Shown here in pieces: positions 44,022 through 53,764 of a DNA stretch of 64,000 nucleotides. The notes under the pieces were generated by a model. That model ran no database searches. It saw nothing but the letters and a program-made list of their open reading frames with translations, and had not been told where the DNA came from. This DNA is from SABY01 sp964523795 (lineage in GTDB: Bacteria; Bacteroidota; Bacteroidia; Bacteroidales; 4484-276): the NCBI GenBank assembly GCA_964523795.1, contig CAZGAO010000018.1:1-64000 (forward strand), written 5' to 3'. The position numbers and the translations under genes are program-made. Every line of letters begins with the position of its first letter. Position 1 is the first letter of the stretch.

Positions 44022-44325
44022 AAATTAGTATTTTATCAGCATCTATACTTTTTCTTAAAAATGGATTTTTGATAGATGCCTCAGTTAATAAATCAACCTT
44101 CCTGTTAAAAAAACGTTCAAAAGCATCCCACAGCGAAAGAAGCTTCTCACCTCGCTTTACGGGATCAGGCTCATCAATTTCAACGACCAAATCAATGTCA
44201 CTACTTTCAAAATTAAATTGATCGTTGGTGGCAGATCCAAAAGCATACAAAGATTTTACGTCATGCGCTTTGCATAAACGTCTGAATACTTCTTCTCCTT
44301 TTGATATTTCGTCTCTTATTATCAC
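43990..44325 (-). CDS. MntA-type nucleotidyltransferase antitoxin
   Basis: A 111-aa MNT protein. The active site GSATNDQFNFESSDIDLVVE is near residues 30-49, with the GSx10DxD pattern. It neutralises HepT by adding AMP to its tyrosine (family knowledge). The GTG start at 44325 is the first in-frame start after the preceding stop. It overlaps HepT by 32 bases, which supports a toxin-antitoxin operon. Confidence 0.88.
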   Translation of the reverse strand: MIIRDEISKGEEVFRRLCKAHDVKSLYAFGSATNDQFNFESSDIDLVVEIDEPDPVKRGEKLLSLWDAFERFFNRKVDLLTEASIKNPFLRKSIDADKILIYGGSGAEIFV

Positions 44326-44360
44326 AATGCAAATTTAAAAAGATTGCATAAATTAATTTT

Positions 44361-47300
44361 TTAACTCCCGCCTCTCCCGTGGCATTGCTTGTATTTTTTT
44401 CCGCTGCCACAGGGGCAGGGATCGTTGCGCCCCACTTTTTTCTCCACTTTAACGGGCTGGGGTTTTTGCTTTTGCTGGGTGTTGCTGTGGGATTGCGAAA
44501 GCAGGTCATCGCGACCTTCCTGCAAACGGCGACGGTCGGCACGGCGGGGCATCTGCGCCTCGCGCACATGGCTGGAATCCTGCAAGGGCAGGTTGGCCTT
44601 GAGCAAAAAGGAGGTAATATCGCGGTTGGTACGTTGCACCATGCTTTTGAAAAGCTCGAAGGATTCGAGTTTATAAATCAGCAGCGGGTCTTTTTGTTCG
44701 TACGAGGCATTTTGCACCGACTGCTTCAGGTCGTCCATTTCACGCAGGTGCTCTTTCCAGGCTTCATCAATCATCGAAAGGGTTACGCTCTTTTCGATGG
44801 CCAGGGTTATTTCGCGCCCGCCATTTTCGTAGGCTTTTTTCAGGTTAGCAACAGCCTGCCGCTGACGACGACCATCGGTGATGGGAATGGCAATATTTTC
44901 GTAGCCGCTTTCTTGTTCATACACATCCTTGATTACAGGATATGCCTTTTCGGCGATGAGCTTCATCTTAGCCCGATAAGCATCGTAAACCTGGTCGAAC
45001 AATTTTTCGCCTAGCTCGGTTTTTGAGCCTCCCAAAAATTCCTCTTTATCCATTTTGGCATTTACAGCCATATCTTTGAGCACCTCGATTCGGAAACCGT
45101 CATAATCGCCCAACTCGGTATAATCGAGAATGATTTGCTCGCTGAGGTCGAACATCATATTGGAGAGGTCAACAGCCAAACGCTCGCCATAGAGTGCGTG
45201 GCGGCGTTTTTTATAGATTACCTCGCGCTGTGCGTTCATCACGTCATCGTACTCCAGCAAACGTTTACGGATGCCAAAGTTGTTTTCTTCAACCTTGCGC
45301 TGAGCTCGTTCGATGGATTTGGAAATCATCGAATGTTGAATCACTTCACCGTCTTCGATGCCCATGCGATCCATAATTTTAGAAATTCGTTCGGAGCCAA
45401 ACATACGCATCAGGTCGTCTTCGAGCGAAACAAAAAACTGGGAGCTTCCCGGGTCGCCCTGACGGCCGGAACGTCCGCGCAACTGGCGGTCAACGCGCCG
45501 CGATTCGTGCCGCTCGGTGCCGATGATGGCCAAACCACCGGCTTCTTTCACGCCATGCCCCAGCTTGATATCGGTACCCCGGCCAGCCATGTTGGTGGCG
45601 ATGGTTACCTTGCCCGGATGTCCGGCTTCGGCCACAATGTCGGCCTCTTTCTGGTGCAGCTTCGCGTTGAGGATGTTGTGAGGGATTTGGCGGCGGTTGA
45701 GTAACTTACTCAATAGCTCGGAAGTTTCTACCGAAGTGGTACCCACCAGCACCGGGCGTTTCTTTTCGACCAGCGAAACAATTTCCTCGGTTACGGCATT
45801 AAATTTCTCGCGTTTGGTTTTGAAAACATAATCTTCGCGGTCATCGCGTGTTATGGTTTTATTGGTAGGAATTACAATCACATCCAGCTTATAAATATCC
45901 CACAACTCGCCGGCCTCAGTTTCGGCAGTACCGGTCATTCCGGCCAGCTTCTGGTACATCCTGAAATAGTTTTGCAGGGTAATGGTGGCATAAGTCTGAG
46001 TGGCTGCTTCAATCTTTACATTTTCTTTGGCTTCCAAGGCCTGGTGCAAGCCATCAGAATAGCGGCGACCTTCCATAATACGGCCGGTTTGCTCGTCCAC
46101 AATCTTCACCTTGTTATCCATAATCACATATTCCACATCTTTTTCGAACATGGAGTAGGCACGAAGCAGTTGGTTTACCGTATGCACGCGCTCCGATTTT
46201 ACGGAGAAGTCGGTGGTGAGCTGACTTTTTTTCGCAATTTTCTCATCATCACTCAGGTTTTGATTATCCAGATCTGCAAGGTCAGCAGCCAAATCAGGCA
46301 GAATAAAAAAGCTCAGATCGTTGTAAGATTCGCTCAATAAGTCGATGCCATTATCGGTAAGCTCGATAGAATTATTTTTTTCATCAATAATAAAATACAA
46401 GGGGTCGTCGATGATGTGCATGTGCTTGTTTTGCTCCTGCATATAAAAACCTTCGGTTTTCGACATCAGGGTGCGATTACCCGACTCGCTCAAAAATTTA
46501 ATAAGTGCTTTATTTTTGGGCAGGCCATGGTGGGCACGAATAAGTAGTTCGCCGCCCTTTTTCGTATTTTCATCGCTAATGTTGTCGCCCGTTAGCAGTT
46601 GCTTAGCCTCGGCAATAATTTTAGTAACCAGTGCTTTCTGCGCCGTGTGGAGTTTTTGCACATTGGGACGCATCTCGTCAAAAAGCTGATTATCGCCTTT
46701 GGGCGTAGGCCCCGAAATAATAAGCGGAGTACGTGCATCGTCAATCAACACCGAGTCCACCTCATCCACGATGGTGTAGTTGTGCGGGCGCTGCACTAAC
46801 TCCTCGGGGTTTCCGGTCATATTGTCGCGCAGGTAGTCGAAGCCAAACTCGTTGTTGGTTCCATAAGTAATGTCGCTATTGTAGGCCTTGCGACGCGCTT
46901 CGGAGTTAGGTTCGTGCTTGTCAACGCAGTCAACGGTAAGTCCGTGAAACATAAACAACATGCCCATCCATTCGCTGTCGCGCTTGGCCAGGTAGTCGTT
47001 CACCGTTACCAGATGCACGCCTTTGCCTGGCAGGGCATTCAAATAAACAGGTAGCGTTGCCACCAGGGTTTTACCCTCACCCGTGGCCATCTCGGCAATC
47101 TTACCCTGATGCAGCACAATGCCGCCGATAAGCTGCACATCGTAATGTATCATTTCCCATTTTATCAGCGTTCCCCCGGCCATCCACTGGTTGTCGAAGT
47201 AGGCCTTGTCGCCCACGATATTCACATGGTCGTAGCGTGCTGCCAGGTCGCGATCCATTTGCGATGCAGTTACTTCTACGGTTTCGTTTTCGGTAAAACG

Positions 47301-47663
47301 CTTGGCCGTTTCCTTCATCACCGAAAAGGCTTCCGGCAATATTTCGTTAAGAATGTCCTGGGTTTTCTCGTAGCTGGTTTTCTCCAGCTTATCAATTTCC
47401 TCATAGAACTTTTCCTTTTGGTCGATGTCCATTTCCGGGTCATTGTTAATCTGATCCTGGATGGCGGCAATCTGATTTTTCTCCGGACTGATTTGTTCTG
47501 CAATTTTGGCTTTAAACTCGGTGGTTTTCGCACGCAGCTCATCGTTGCTCAGCACCTTGATGGTTTCGTAGGCTTTCAGGGTTTCGTCGAGGATGGGAGT
47601 GATGGTTTTCAGGTCACGATCGGACTTGGAACCCAGAATGCTCTTTATAATTTTATCAAACAT
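44361..47663 (-). CDS. secA: preprotein translocase ATPase SecA
   Basis: An 1100-aa SecA, larger than E. coli SecA (901 aa), as is normal in Bacteroidetes. Walker A MATGEGKTLVATLP near residue 190-203, DEVDSVLIDDARTPL near 300, a second motor domain (TNMAGRGTDI, RQLRGRSGRQGDPGSS). At the C-terminus the SEC-C zinc motif PCPCGSGKKYKQCHG is complete (residues 1082-1096). It powers Sec-dependent export across the inner membrane, needed for the many exported proteins in this window. A -7 box at 47772-47779 is upstream. Confidence 0.98.
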   Translation of the reverse strand: MFDKIIKSILGSKSDRDLKTITPILDETLKAYETIKVLSNDELRAKTTEFKAKIAEQISPEKNQIAAIQDQINNDPEMDIDQKEKFYEEIDKLEKTSYEKTQDILNEILPEAFSVMKETAKRFTENETVEVTASQMDRDLAARYDHVNIVGDKAYFDNQWMAGGTLIKWEMIHYDVQLIGGIVLHQGKIAEMATGEGKTLVATLPVYLNALPGKGVHLVTVNDYLAKRDSEWMGMLFMFHGLTVDCVDKHEPNSEARRKAYNSDITYGTNNEFGFDYLRDNMTGNPEELVQRPHNYTIVDEVDSVLIDDARTPLIISGPTPKGDNQLFDEMRPNVQKLHTAQKALVTKIIAEAKQLLTGDNISDENTKKGGELLIRAHHGLPKNKALIKFLSESGNRTLMSKTEGFYMQEQNKHMHIIDDPLYFIIDEKNNSIELTDNGIDLLSESYNDLSFFILPDLAADLADLDNQNLSDDEKIAKKSQLTTDFSVKSERVHTVNQLLRAYSMFEKDVEYVIMDNKVKIVDEQTGRIMEGRRYSDGLHQALEAKENVKIEAATQTYATITLQNYFRMYQKLAGMTGTAETEAGELWDIYKLDVIVIPTNKTITRDDREDYVFKTKREKFNAVTEEIVSLVEKKRPVLVGTTSVETSELLSKLLNRRQIPHNILNAKLHQKEADIVAEAGHPGKVTIATNMAGRGTDIKLGHGVKEAGGLAIIGTERHESRRVDRQLRGRSGRQGDPGSSQFFVSLEDDLMRMFGSERISKIMDRMGIEDGEVIQHSMISKSIERAQRKVEENNFGIRKRLLEYDDVMNAQREVIYKKRRHALYGERLAVDLSNMMFDLSEQIILDYTELGDYDGFRIEVLKDMAVNAKMDKEEFLGGSKTELGEKLFDQVYDAYRAKMKLIAEKAYPVIKDVYEQESGYENIAIPITDGRRQRQAVANLKKAYENGGREITLAIEKSVTLSMIDEAWKEHLREMDDLKQSVQNASYEQKDPLLIYKLESFELFKSMVQRTNRDITSFLLKANLPLQDSSHVREAQMPRRADRRRLQEGRDDLLSQSHSNTQQKQKPQPVKVEKKVGRNDPCPCGSGKKYKQCHGRGGS

Positions 47664-47771
47664 AATCGTGTTTTTCTTTTATTAAATTGAGGGCATCGAC
47701 AAATCAATAATGATGCCTTAGCCAATAAACTGCACAATAGCGGCATTGTTGCCAATGTGTCAGCAATTTTG

Positions 47772-47779
47772 CAAAGGTA
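47772..47779 (-). promoter_or_regulatory. -7 box of secA
   Basis: The minus strand reads TACCTTTG, an exact TAnnTTTG match, about 110 bases before the secA ATG. Confidence 0.5.
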
Positions 47780-47890
47780 GTTGATTTTGGGATTTTACTT
47801 TGTGTTGTGAAATGTGATGAGCTTGGAGGTGGAGTATGAAGGAGCAGGAATAGCAACAGTTTGAAAAATAAAGCATGAGCATAAATATCT

Positions 47891-47898
47891 TATCTTTG
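47891..47898 (+). promoter_or_regulatory. -7 box of the VapB-like gene
   Basis: TATCTTTG, an exact TAnnTTTG match, 30 bases before the VapB-like ATG at 47928. Confidence 0.5.
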
Positions 47899-47927
47899 TA
47901 ATGATTTTCTCAATAAAATTAAATAAA

Positions 47928-48140
47928 ATGTACACGGTATTAATTCAGCTAAGATCACCCGGAATTATGAACATCCTGAAAGAGATGGAAGAATTAAAAT
48001 TACTTCGTGTGATAAAAACGGAAAAACCAAAAAAGACGATATTATCAGAAAAATATGCTGGTAAATTACCGATTCAAATTGCAGATCAATTACAAGAGCA
48101 CATCAAAAATAGCCGCAACGAATGGAACAACAGTATCTAA
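47928..48140 (+). CDS. antitoxin-like protein upstream of deleted VapC
   Basis: A 70-aa protein starting MYTVLIQLRSPGIMNILKEM and ending HIKNSRNEWNNSI. It has the length and position of an antitoxin of PIN-domain toxins. ATG 47928 is chosen over an upstream frame start at 47901 because it follows the -7 box and gives a typical length. It overlaps the start of the following VapC pseudogene by 19 bases. Confidence 0.65.
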   Translation: MYTVLIQLRSPGIMNILKEMEELKLLRVIKTEKPKKTILSEKYAGKLPIQIADQLQEHIKNSRNEWNNSI

Positions 48141-48234
48141 TCGACAGCAATGCTGTTATTGATTATCTTGCCGGAACACAAAAGATTTTGATACCATTGC
48201 TGGTTTAAACCTTGTTAATCCTTATGATCTTTAA
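48122..48234 (+). pseudogene. VapC toxin with large internal deletion
   Basis: ATG 48122 encodes MEQQYLIDSNAVIDYLAGTQ, the N-terminus of a PIN-domain VapC (catalytic Asp in LIDSN). The frame then ends early. Shifted by one base, 48181-48234 encodes KDFDTIAGLNLVNPYDL and a stop, which matches the expected C-terminal end of the same family. About 90-100 codons between the two ends are missing. Both ends are kept, so a deletion is the simplest explanation. Confidence 0.8.
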
Positions 48235-48764
48235 GAAAAGAAAAAAGTTGTTATGATACTGCCCAACTAGTAAAAATAAAAGAGAGCGAAACAGCAGCAA
48301 ATAATAGTCAAGCACGCACTGTGATGCGTGATGAAGTATGAATTGCCGCAGGCTTTAGCCTGTGGACAAAGCTCTGAATAAGAAGAATCGGGGCTTTAGC
48401 CCATTATTTGTTTGGGCTAAAGCCCGGATTTTCATTAGCACTTTCTAATCCCTGCTATAGTACAGAGCAATTCATCCTGATATCCTAAATTTAAATATTC
48501 AATACTGAAAAGAGCAACTTATGAATTGCCGCAGGCTTTATCAGAATAAGCTAAAGCAAATGGGAACTATTGAATTGCCGCAGGCTTTAGCCTGTGGATA
48601 AAGCTCTGAATAAACAGTCCCGGGGCTTTAGCCCATTGTTGTGGCTAAGCCTGCTTCAAACCTCAAAGCTATTTGTCATCCTCTTTTAACAAGCGGTATT
48701 TTTTAAACTTAGGGTTTTTCATTTTGATAATTTTAAGATTGATTATTCTGAATAATATTTTCTA
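48235..48764. repeat. REP-like repeats between VapC remnant and minus-strand block
   Basis: tgaattgccgcaggcttta occurs at about 48339, 48521 and 48570. Two of these continue gcctgtggaxaaagctctgaata, and each is followed by ggggctttagccca and its inverse tgggctaaagccc. The third is shortened (tttatcagaataagc). No gene is supported in this 530-base stretch. Confidence 0.75.
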
Positions 48765-50036
48765 TTAGCTAGTTACACTATTTCCTGTTGATATCTTTTC
48801 TTCAATTTTTCTTACAGTACGCTGGATTGATAAAAACACCAAAAGTGTTCCTATTAATACAATCATAAGAATTCCCCCTCCAATACCTAAAAGTGACTTG
48901 TAACGGAATTCCGATTTAAGAATTTTCCTGCCTTCGTATTCTACCGCTGCTACTTCTTTATCATGCACATATTGATTTTCAATTTCATCGATTTGTTGCA
49001 TATGTTTCGCTTCGATTTGAGCAATTTCATTATCTCGATCCCGATTTTTGTTACGATATAATACATAATACTCCAGCAAAACTTCGGGATGTGATTCTCC
49101 TTCTATTTGCGTAAGCATTGGGATAAATAAATCCGTTGCTTCTTTTAGTCGGGCTAAATTTTGATTGAAAGAAGAATAATAACTCTCTATAAGATTATCA
49201 ATCGTTTTGTTAGCTTGTGGCTGATCAAATTTATCAATTATCGTTGAGATGTATTCAATTAAAGGAGCCCCATCGTTAGGATTTTTTTTACCGAATTGTG
49301 AAAGTGTATTTATATATGCAATACTTTTTTCATTTTCCATTTTACTCACAACTTTTTGGAGAGCCTGCAAAACCTCCACAGTTCGAGAAATACTGTTAGT
49401 GGTGTGCTCCAGTAAATATTTCAAAGCACTCATCCTTTTCTCTTCCGGAAGAATTTTCACAATGTTAATATAAGCATCTAATATTTGTTTTGCCTCCGAA
49501 TAGTTTTCTACATTGGATACCTGATACGAATTTAATAACATATTTTCGAGACTGGCCTGGCTTACAATCCATTTACGATATTCATCTTTTTTATAAGTCC
49601 GCCAATATCGTTCACCATAGGGGTAATGCCAATAGCCGGAGCCTGACCACGAGTATTTAGAAGGTGGAATCAGGTTTTTAAGCTCCTCAAAAGATGCCTT
49701 ATATGCTTTTTCCATTAGGGTATCTCCTTTTGCTTTTTGTGTTGTGTCATCGTCTTCCCTATGGCTTGTTTTTTTCTCAGGTGAGGGTTTCTCCTGATCA
49801 GACTTATCAGAATTAAGTTCAGCAAGCGAAACTTCAACCGGAGCGGGAAGTTGCTGCATTTCAGGATAGGCTTGTCTGGCAACTTTTTTTTCGGAAGGCG
49901 GAATTAAGCTCCACAGCAATAAAATTATACTTAGCACTATGGCAATTGAGGCTAGAGCAATTAGCAAGTGCCAAAATATCAGAGTTACATTAAACACATA
50001 CTTGTCTTCAACTTTAGTAAAATACTTTGTTTTCAT
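48765..50036 (-). CDS. two-TM coiled-coil protein, last gene of the minus-strand block
   Basis: A 423-aa protein, unrecognised. Start at 50036 (MKTKYFTKVEDKY) is chosen because the codons before it are not of coding character. One membrane helix is near residues 15-42, a second near 380-405. Between them a charged helical region (DKSDQEKPSPEKKTS, then predicted coiled coil around 340-375) lies on one side of the membrane. It may be an accessory membrane protein of the block. Gap of 132 bases to the upstream gene. Confidence 0.6.
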   Translation of the reverse strand: MKTKYFTKVEDKYVFNVTLIFWHLLIALASIAIVLSIILLLWSLIPPSEKKVARQAYPEMQQLPAPVEVSLAELNSDKSDQEKPSPEKKTSHREDDDTTQKAKGDTLMEKAYKASFEELKNLIPPSKYSWSGSGYWHYPYGERYWRTYKKDEYRKWIVSQASLENMLLNSYQVSNVENYSEAKQILDAYINIVKILPEEKRMSALKYLLEHTTNSISRTVEVLQALQKVVSKMENEKSIAYINTLSQFGKKNPNDGAPLIEYISTIIDKFDQPQANKTIDNLIESYYSSFNQNLARLKEATDLFIPMLTQIEGESHPEVLLEYYVLYRNKNRDRDNEIAQIEAKHMQQIDEIENQYVHDKEVAAVEYEGRKILKSEFRYKSLLGIGGGILMIVLIGTLLVFLSIQRTVRKIEEKISTGNSVTS

Positions 50037-50168
50037 AATTTTAAATTTAAAGATTAGAATTAATTTTAATTTGCTATCGGGTAAACCTGACAGGTATGAT
50101 TGATCATAGGATTGATAGTGTTTTCGATGAACTGGCACAATTCCCTGAGGGCAAACCTGTCAGGTTTA

Positions 50169-51047
50169 TCAAAGTTTATACACCAAACTTACCACAGCAC
50201 TAAAGCTGCGGTTTTTGATTTTGGAATCTATCGTTTGATAATAAGAGTAATAATCGTCCATTATCTTTCGCACGCCTCGCGTATAGCGCAGCTTACCCTG
50301 GAGGCTGATTTGCTCGTTGAAGGGAATTTCGACACCTGCAGCCAGCAAAAAGCCATAGTCGAAGCTGCGATGGCCGTTGGAATAGTCACCCTTATCGGTT
50401 TTCTCCTTGAGTAACAAACCAACGTAAGGCCCGGCCTGTGCAAAAATGATCAGGTCTTCGTAGGGAAAATTTACCCCGGCATACAAGGGAATGGTGAGGT
50501 AGGTAAATTTCTGCTTGTAACTTACCGGATACGTTTGCCCATTGTAATCTTTTTGCGTATAGGAAATTTTGTAGCCCTTGCGTTCAAGGTTCAGGTCGGC
50601 GTGGAGCGAGAACATTTCGTCCAGATTGTACTTGATGCCAACGCCAAACAACGAGGGAAATTTAAAAACCGACTTGGTATCGTTATCGCTTTTGGTGGCT
50701 CCCGAGGTGCCAAAACCCAGATGTGCCATCAGCCGGAGCTTGTCGGGATTAAACTGTGATCCTGAGGATTTGGAACTGCTGCCAACGGATTTGGGTTTGG
50801 CACCCTTGCCATAAGCCTCAATTTCGGAAGTGGCATAAGTGATGGTGCTGCCGTCCACCGTTTGCAGGGTTATGGTTTCGCCGGGTGTAAATTCCACCAC
50901 CTTGCCCCTGACTATGTAGCCGGTTTTGAGCAGCACCTGGGTGTAGTCGCCGGTATTGACCTGCGCGCTAAGGTTCGCCGAAGCGAAACTCAGAAGCATA
51001 GTCAGAACCGCAAGTTTGAATATTGCGATGATTGCTTTACTTTTCAT
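50169..51047 (-). CDS. outer membrane beta-barrel protein
   Basis: A 292-aa protein with a signal peptide (about 1-28, ANLSAQ) and an N-terminal short domain (GDYTQVLLKTGYIVRGKVVEF...). From about 100 it has alternating beta strands ending in an aromatic/basic residue, typical of 8-stranded OMP-beta-brl porin-like proteins (LRLMAHLGFGTSG ... FSAVVSLVYKL). Start at 51047 is the first Met before the signal peptide. It is the seventh gene of the minus-strand block. Confidence 0.75.
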   Translation of the reverse strand: MKSKAIIAIFKLAVLTMLLSFASANLSAQVNTGDYTQVLLKTGYIVRGKVVEFTPGETITLQTVDGSTITYATSEIEAYGKGAKPKSVGSSSKSSGSQFNPDKLRLMAHLGFGTSGATKSDNDTKSVFKFPSLFGVGIKYNLDEMFSLHADLNLERKGYKISYTQKDYNGQTYPVSYKQKFTYLTIPLYAGVNFPYEDLIIFAQAGPYVGLLLKEKTDKGDYSNGHRSFDYGFLLAAGVEIPFNEQISLQGKLRYTRGVRKIMDDYYSYYQTIDSKIKNRSFSAVVSLVYKL

Positions 51048-51060
51048 AATCACAGGTTTT

Positions 51061-51408
51061 TTATTCAAACTGAATTACATCGGCGGTAACCGTGCATTTG
51101 GTTACGACCACAAAAAAGTAAAAACCTGTTTTCCAGTCCACCGTCATATTGGCCAGTGCCTGGCCGTCCTGCAGCGGATAGTTGGCCAGCAGTTCCTGCT
51201 TGGCCTCGGCCACCATGGCTTGTTTACCCAGGCCGCCAAGCCCGAAGATTTTGGTGGTTTTTACATCGCCCGTGGCATATTTCACCATTTTAAAATTGTT
51301 CTGGCTCAGCGAAGCATTGGACATGCCAATACCCGTGTGGATGGCACATGAGCTGAACATCATCGCCACGATGGCGAAAACTGTGGTAAGCGTAATAATT
51401 CTTTTCAT
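51061..51408 (-). CDS. small lipoprotein (DUF6567-like)
   Basis: A 115-aa protein with a lipobox (AMMFSSCAIH, cysteine near 21). It ends KTGFYFFVVVTKCTVTADVIQFE, similar to proteins annotated DUF6567. Likely an outer-membrane lipoprotein. It lies 13 bases before the outer-membrane barrel gene and is presumably cotranscribed. Confidence 0.7.
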   Translation of the reverse strand: MKRIITLTTVFAIVAMMFSSCAIHTGIGMSNASLSQNNFKMVKYATGDVKTTKIFGLGGLGKQAMVAEAKQELLANYPLQDGQALANMTVDWKTGFYFFVVVTKCTVTADVIQFE

Positions 51409-51465
51409 AAACGTGTTGGATTTTGAATTAATAAAATGTTTGCTGAATTGAGATTTGGATTGCTT

Positions 51466-51645
51466 TTATTTATCATAAAGCCATGCTTCGCCTTTGCGCA
51501 TTGCCTCGCCGGAGGAGCTGGCTTTACCGATACTGGTTTTTCCTCCCCAGCCTACATAAACTTCACGGTCGGAGGGATTCCAAAATACATCAAAACTTTT
51601 ACGTGTTTTTCCGCCTTTTACGGACCCGATTTTTTCTGCTGCCAT
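51466..51645 (-). CDS. small protein (59 aa)
   Basis: ATG 51645 to TAA 51466 gives a 59-aa soluble protein that starts MAAEKIGSVKGGKTRKSFDV and contains VYVGWGGKTSIGKASSSGEA. The coding frame is clear, with GC-rich codons, and the spacing (19 bases after the 689-aa gene) is operon-like. I do not recognise the family. It is short and easily missed. Confidence 0.65.
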   Translation of the reverse strand: MAAEKIGSVKGGKTRKSFDVFWNPSDREVYVGWGGKTSIGKASSSGEAMRKGEAWLYDK

Positions 51646-51664
51646 AATTGTTAAATTTAAATTA

Positions 51665-53734
51665 TTATAAAGTGAAAATTAAAATTACTACTACAACTAC
51701 TACTAATGCGATTCCAGAGGCTATCAAAATAGTCTTTTTGCGTTTATTTAATTGATTATTAATCTCTTTTCGATACTTTGTAAACCGATCATCATTTTGA
51801 TGGAGGTCTTGCTCTTCAGCTTCCAAAAGTATTTTGTTCCTTTTTATCGGACTTTTTTCCGATTCGATGAACATCAAATAAGTGTCCTTTAATAGAACAG
51901 AAGCGGCCGATGACTCCTGCTCGCCCATTATTTTAGAACCCTTTTTAAGTAATACTATGGATTCATTAAATCTGTTGTCGCTGTTAAGTTTCGCGACCAG
52001 CAGCTTAGTAGGCTCCAAAAACCCCAAATTCCTTTTTTCATCTCTCTTTTCAAAAATATGATTTAGCAATTTAATTCCACCGTTACTATCGCCATTATGA
52101 ACAGCCTCCACTGACAGTTTATTTCCAATAACAGCAGAAGCACAAAGGTTTGGAAATGTCCTAATCAGAAAGTCTATATTTTCACCTTTTTCAGACTGAA
52201 CAAATAACCGCACGTTATTAACATAATCTAATAGTTTTTTTTCGGTAATAGTGCCTTCATAAAGTAGAGCCAGGTCTTTGCTACCCGCTTCAATAAATGG
52301 TTTTAATTCCTCCAGGCTTTGGTGTTGCAAATCTTGAATATTAGCCTCAACAGTTAACTGCTCCAAAATTTGGTTTTCATGGATGGCTTTATCAATTATT
52401 TGGTTATCAATCAAGGAATCCAATAATTGAATACCTTTATCAATTCTTGATATAATTATCTCTTCTCGCTTAGAATGAATTTCCTTTGATAAGTCATTAA
52501 TGTGTTGGTCTTTATTAATTCTATTTTCAGCAATAATTTTTTCTATTTGCTGATCAAAAAATACCGGCTGACGATTGGCCTTTCCTATGGCTACGAGATA
52601 ATCGTCATTAAACTGATCCTTTTGAGCCTCTTCAATATTTAAAATACCACTAATTGTAATCAACTCTTGAGCAACATCTGCTGCCTTTTCGATTTTTTTT
52701 GTACCTGAATAAAAACGCAAAAGCAATTCATGGATAGAGCCGGGATCAAAACCATAGCCTTTAGCTGCCTCCAATGAGTTAATACCCTTTTTTAGATCAT
52801 CAGTACCAAAATAAACTAAAGCATATAAATATTCTTTATAGCCTCTGCAATAGCTTTCTTTTGATTTAAGCTCAAGAGAAATATTTGTGATGGTTCGTTG
52901 CTGATATAATTTCTGGTCACGACGCTCTTCCTTTTTCTCACGCGACAATACATTAACCAGCATGCGTCCACCCTTACTGCTAAAATGATTATGAGACTCA
53001 ATCTCTCCAAATTCTTCAACTATTTCACCCTCTAACCTCTCAAGATTTTTCAGATCCTGTAAATCATTCCCGGCAAAACTTTCTTTGTAGAAATTGCGCA
53101 GAAATACATCGTCATGCTTTATTGTCCATGCGTAATGAATTAAAATACTGTCAATAGAATACTTCATAACAGTTTCAGCTAAATCAAATAACCTCACCGT
53201 GGATAAATGTGTATTTTCTTTTTGGTATATATTTGCATAAGCATTGAAATACATCTCATAAAATGGAATTGAAATAGCAGGTTCATTTTTCAAGAAGATT
53301 TCTGCCATTTCAGCGGTTTCAGACCAAGGAAGATTAACTTTCTTATCTAAAATTATAAGTGTTAAGTCGATACTTTCTGCAAAAACGTCTCCCCGAAATT
53401 GCACATTCTCAAACAAGCTATTTCCGTTATGGAAAAACAAGTAATCCCTATATTCGGGATTTGCTATTGTTTCAAGGAAAAAATTGTGAATTTTCTCCAT
53501 TGCTTCAGGTGTTACATCATATCCGTCAGTTACTATCAACCTATAAAACGCATCCAAAAACACAGGTCTTAGTGAATAAGGAAGACCCTGTTCATAAAAA
53601 TCTATCAATTTTATTAGTATGCCAGGAATTTCACTTTTTTCAGTATCTTCGAGGTTAGTTAACTCCTTTTCTGTCAATTTTCTATATCCATCATAGCCTC
53701 GATAAAACTTTAAATATTCTGTTGTTAGTTTCAT
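51665..53734 (-). CDS. tail-anchored helical protein, unknown function
   Basis: A 689-aa protein, largely alpha-helical, with no signal peptide and one C-terminal hydrophobic helix (about 668-688, preceded by a lysine/arginine cluster NKRKKTIL). It would be cytoplasmic with a membrane anchor. No enzyme motif was found, and the N-terminus (MKLTTEYLKFYRGYDGYRKL) was not matched to a known effector-associated domain. It overlaps no other gene and follows the second lipoprotein after 30 bases. Confidence 0.55.
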   Translation of the reverse strand: MKLTTEYLKFYRGYDGYRKLTEKELTNLEDTEKSEIPGILIKLIDFYEQGLPYSLRPVFLDAFYRLIVTDGYDVTPEAMEKIHNFFLETIANPEYRDYLFFHNGNSLFENVQFRGDVFAESIDLTLIILDKKVNLPWSETAEMAEIFLKNEPAISIPFYEMYFNAYANIYQKENTHLSTVRLFDLAETVMKYSIDSILIHYAWTIKHDDVFLRNFYKESFAGNDLQDLKNLERLEGEIVEEFGEIESHNHFSSKGGRMLVNVLSREKKEERRDQKLYQQRTITNISLELKSKESYCRGYKEYLYALVYFGTDDLKKGINSLEAAKGYGFDPGSIHELLLRFYSGTKKIEKAADVAQELITISGILNIEEAQKDQFNDDYLVAIGKANRQPVFFDQQIEKIIAENRINKDQHINDLSKEIHSKREEIIISRIDKGIQLLDSLIDNQIIDKAIHENQILEQLTVEANIQDLQHQSLEELKPFIEAGSKDLALLYEGTITEKKLLDYVNNVRLFVQSEKGENIDFLIRTFPNLCASAVIGNKLSVEAVHNGDSNGGIKLLNHIFEKRDEKRNLGFLEPTKLLVAKLNSDNRFNESIVLLKKGSKIMGEQESSAASVLLKDTYLMFIESEKSPIKRNKILLEAEEQDLHQNDDRFTKYRKEINNQLNKRKKTILIASGIALVVVVVVILIFTL

Positions 53735-53764
53735 TATGTTTAAGAATTTAAGTGTTACAATTTA

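Noticed and set aside
44379..45704. Two plus-strand open frames of 211 and 189 aa
   Set aside because: They lie opposite secA, whose motifs are unambiguous.
51436..51654. 72-aa plus-strand open frame
   Set aside because: It overlaps the 59-aa minus-strand gene, which has the better composition and operon spacing.
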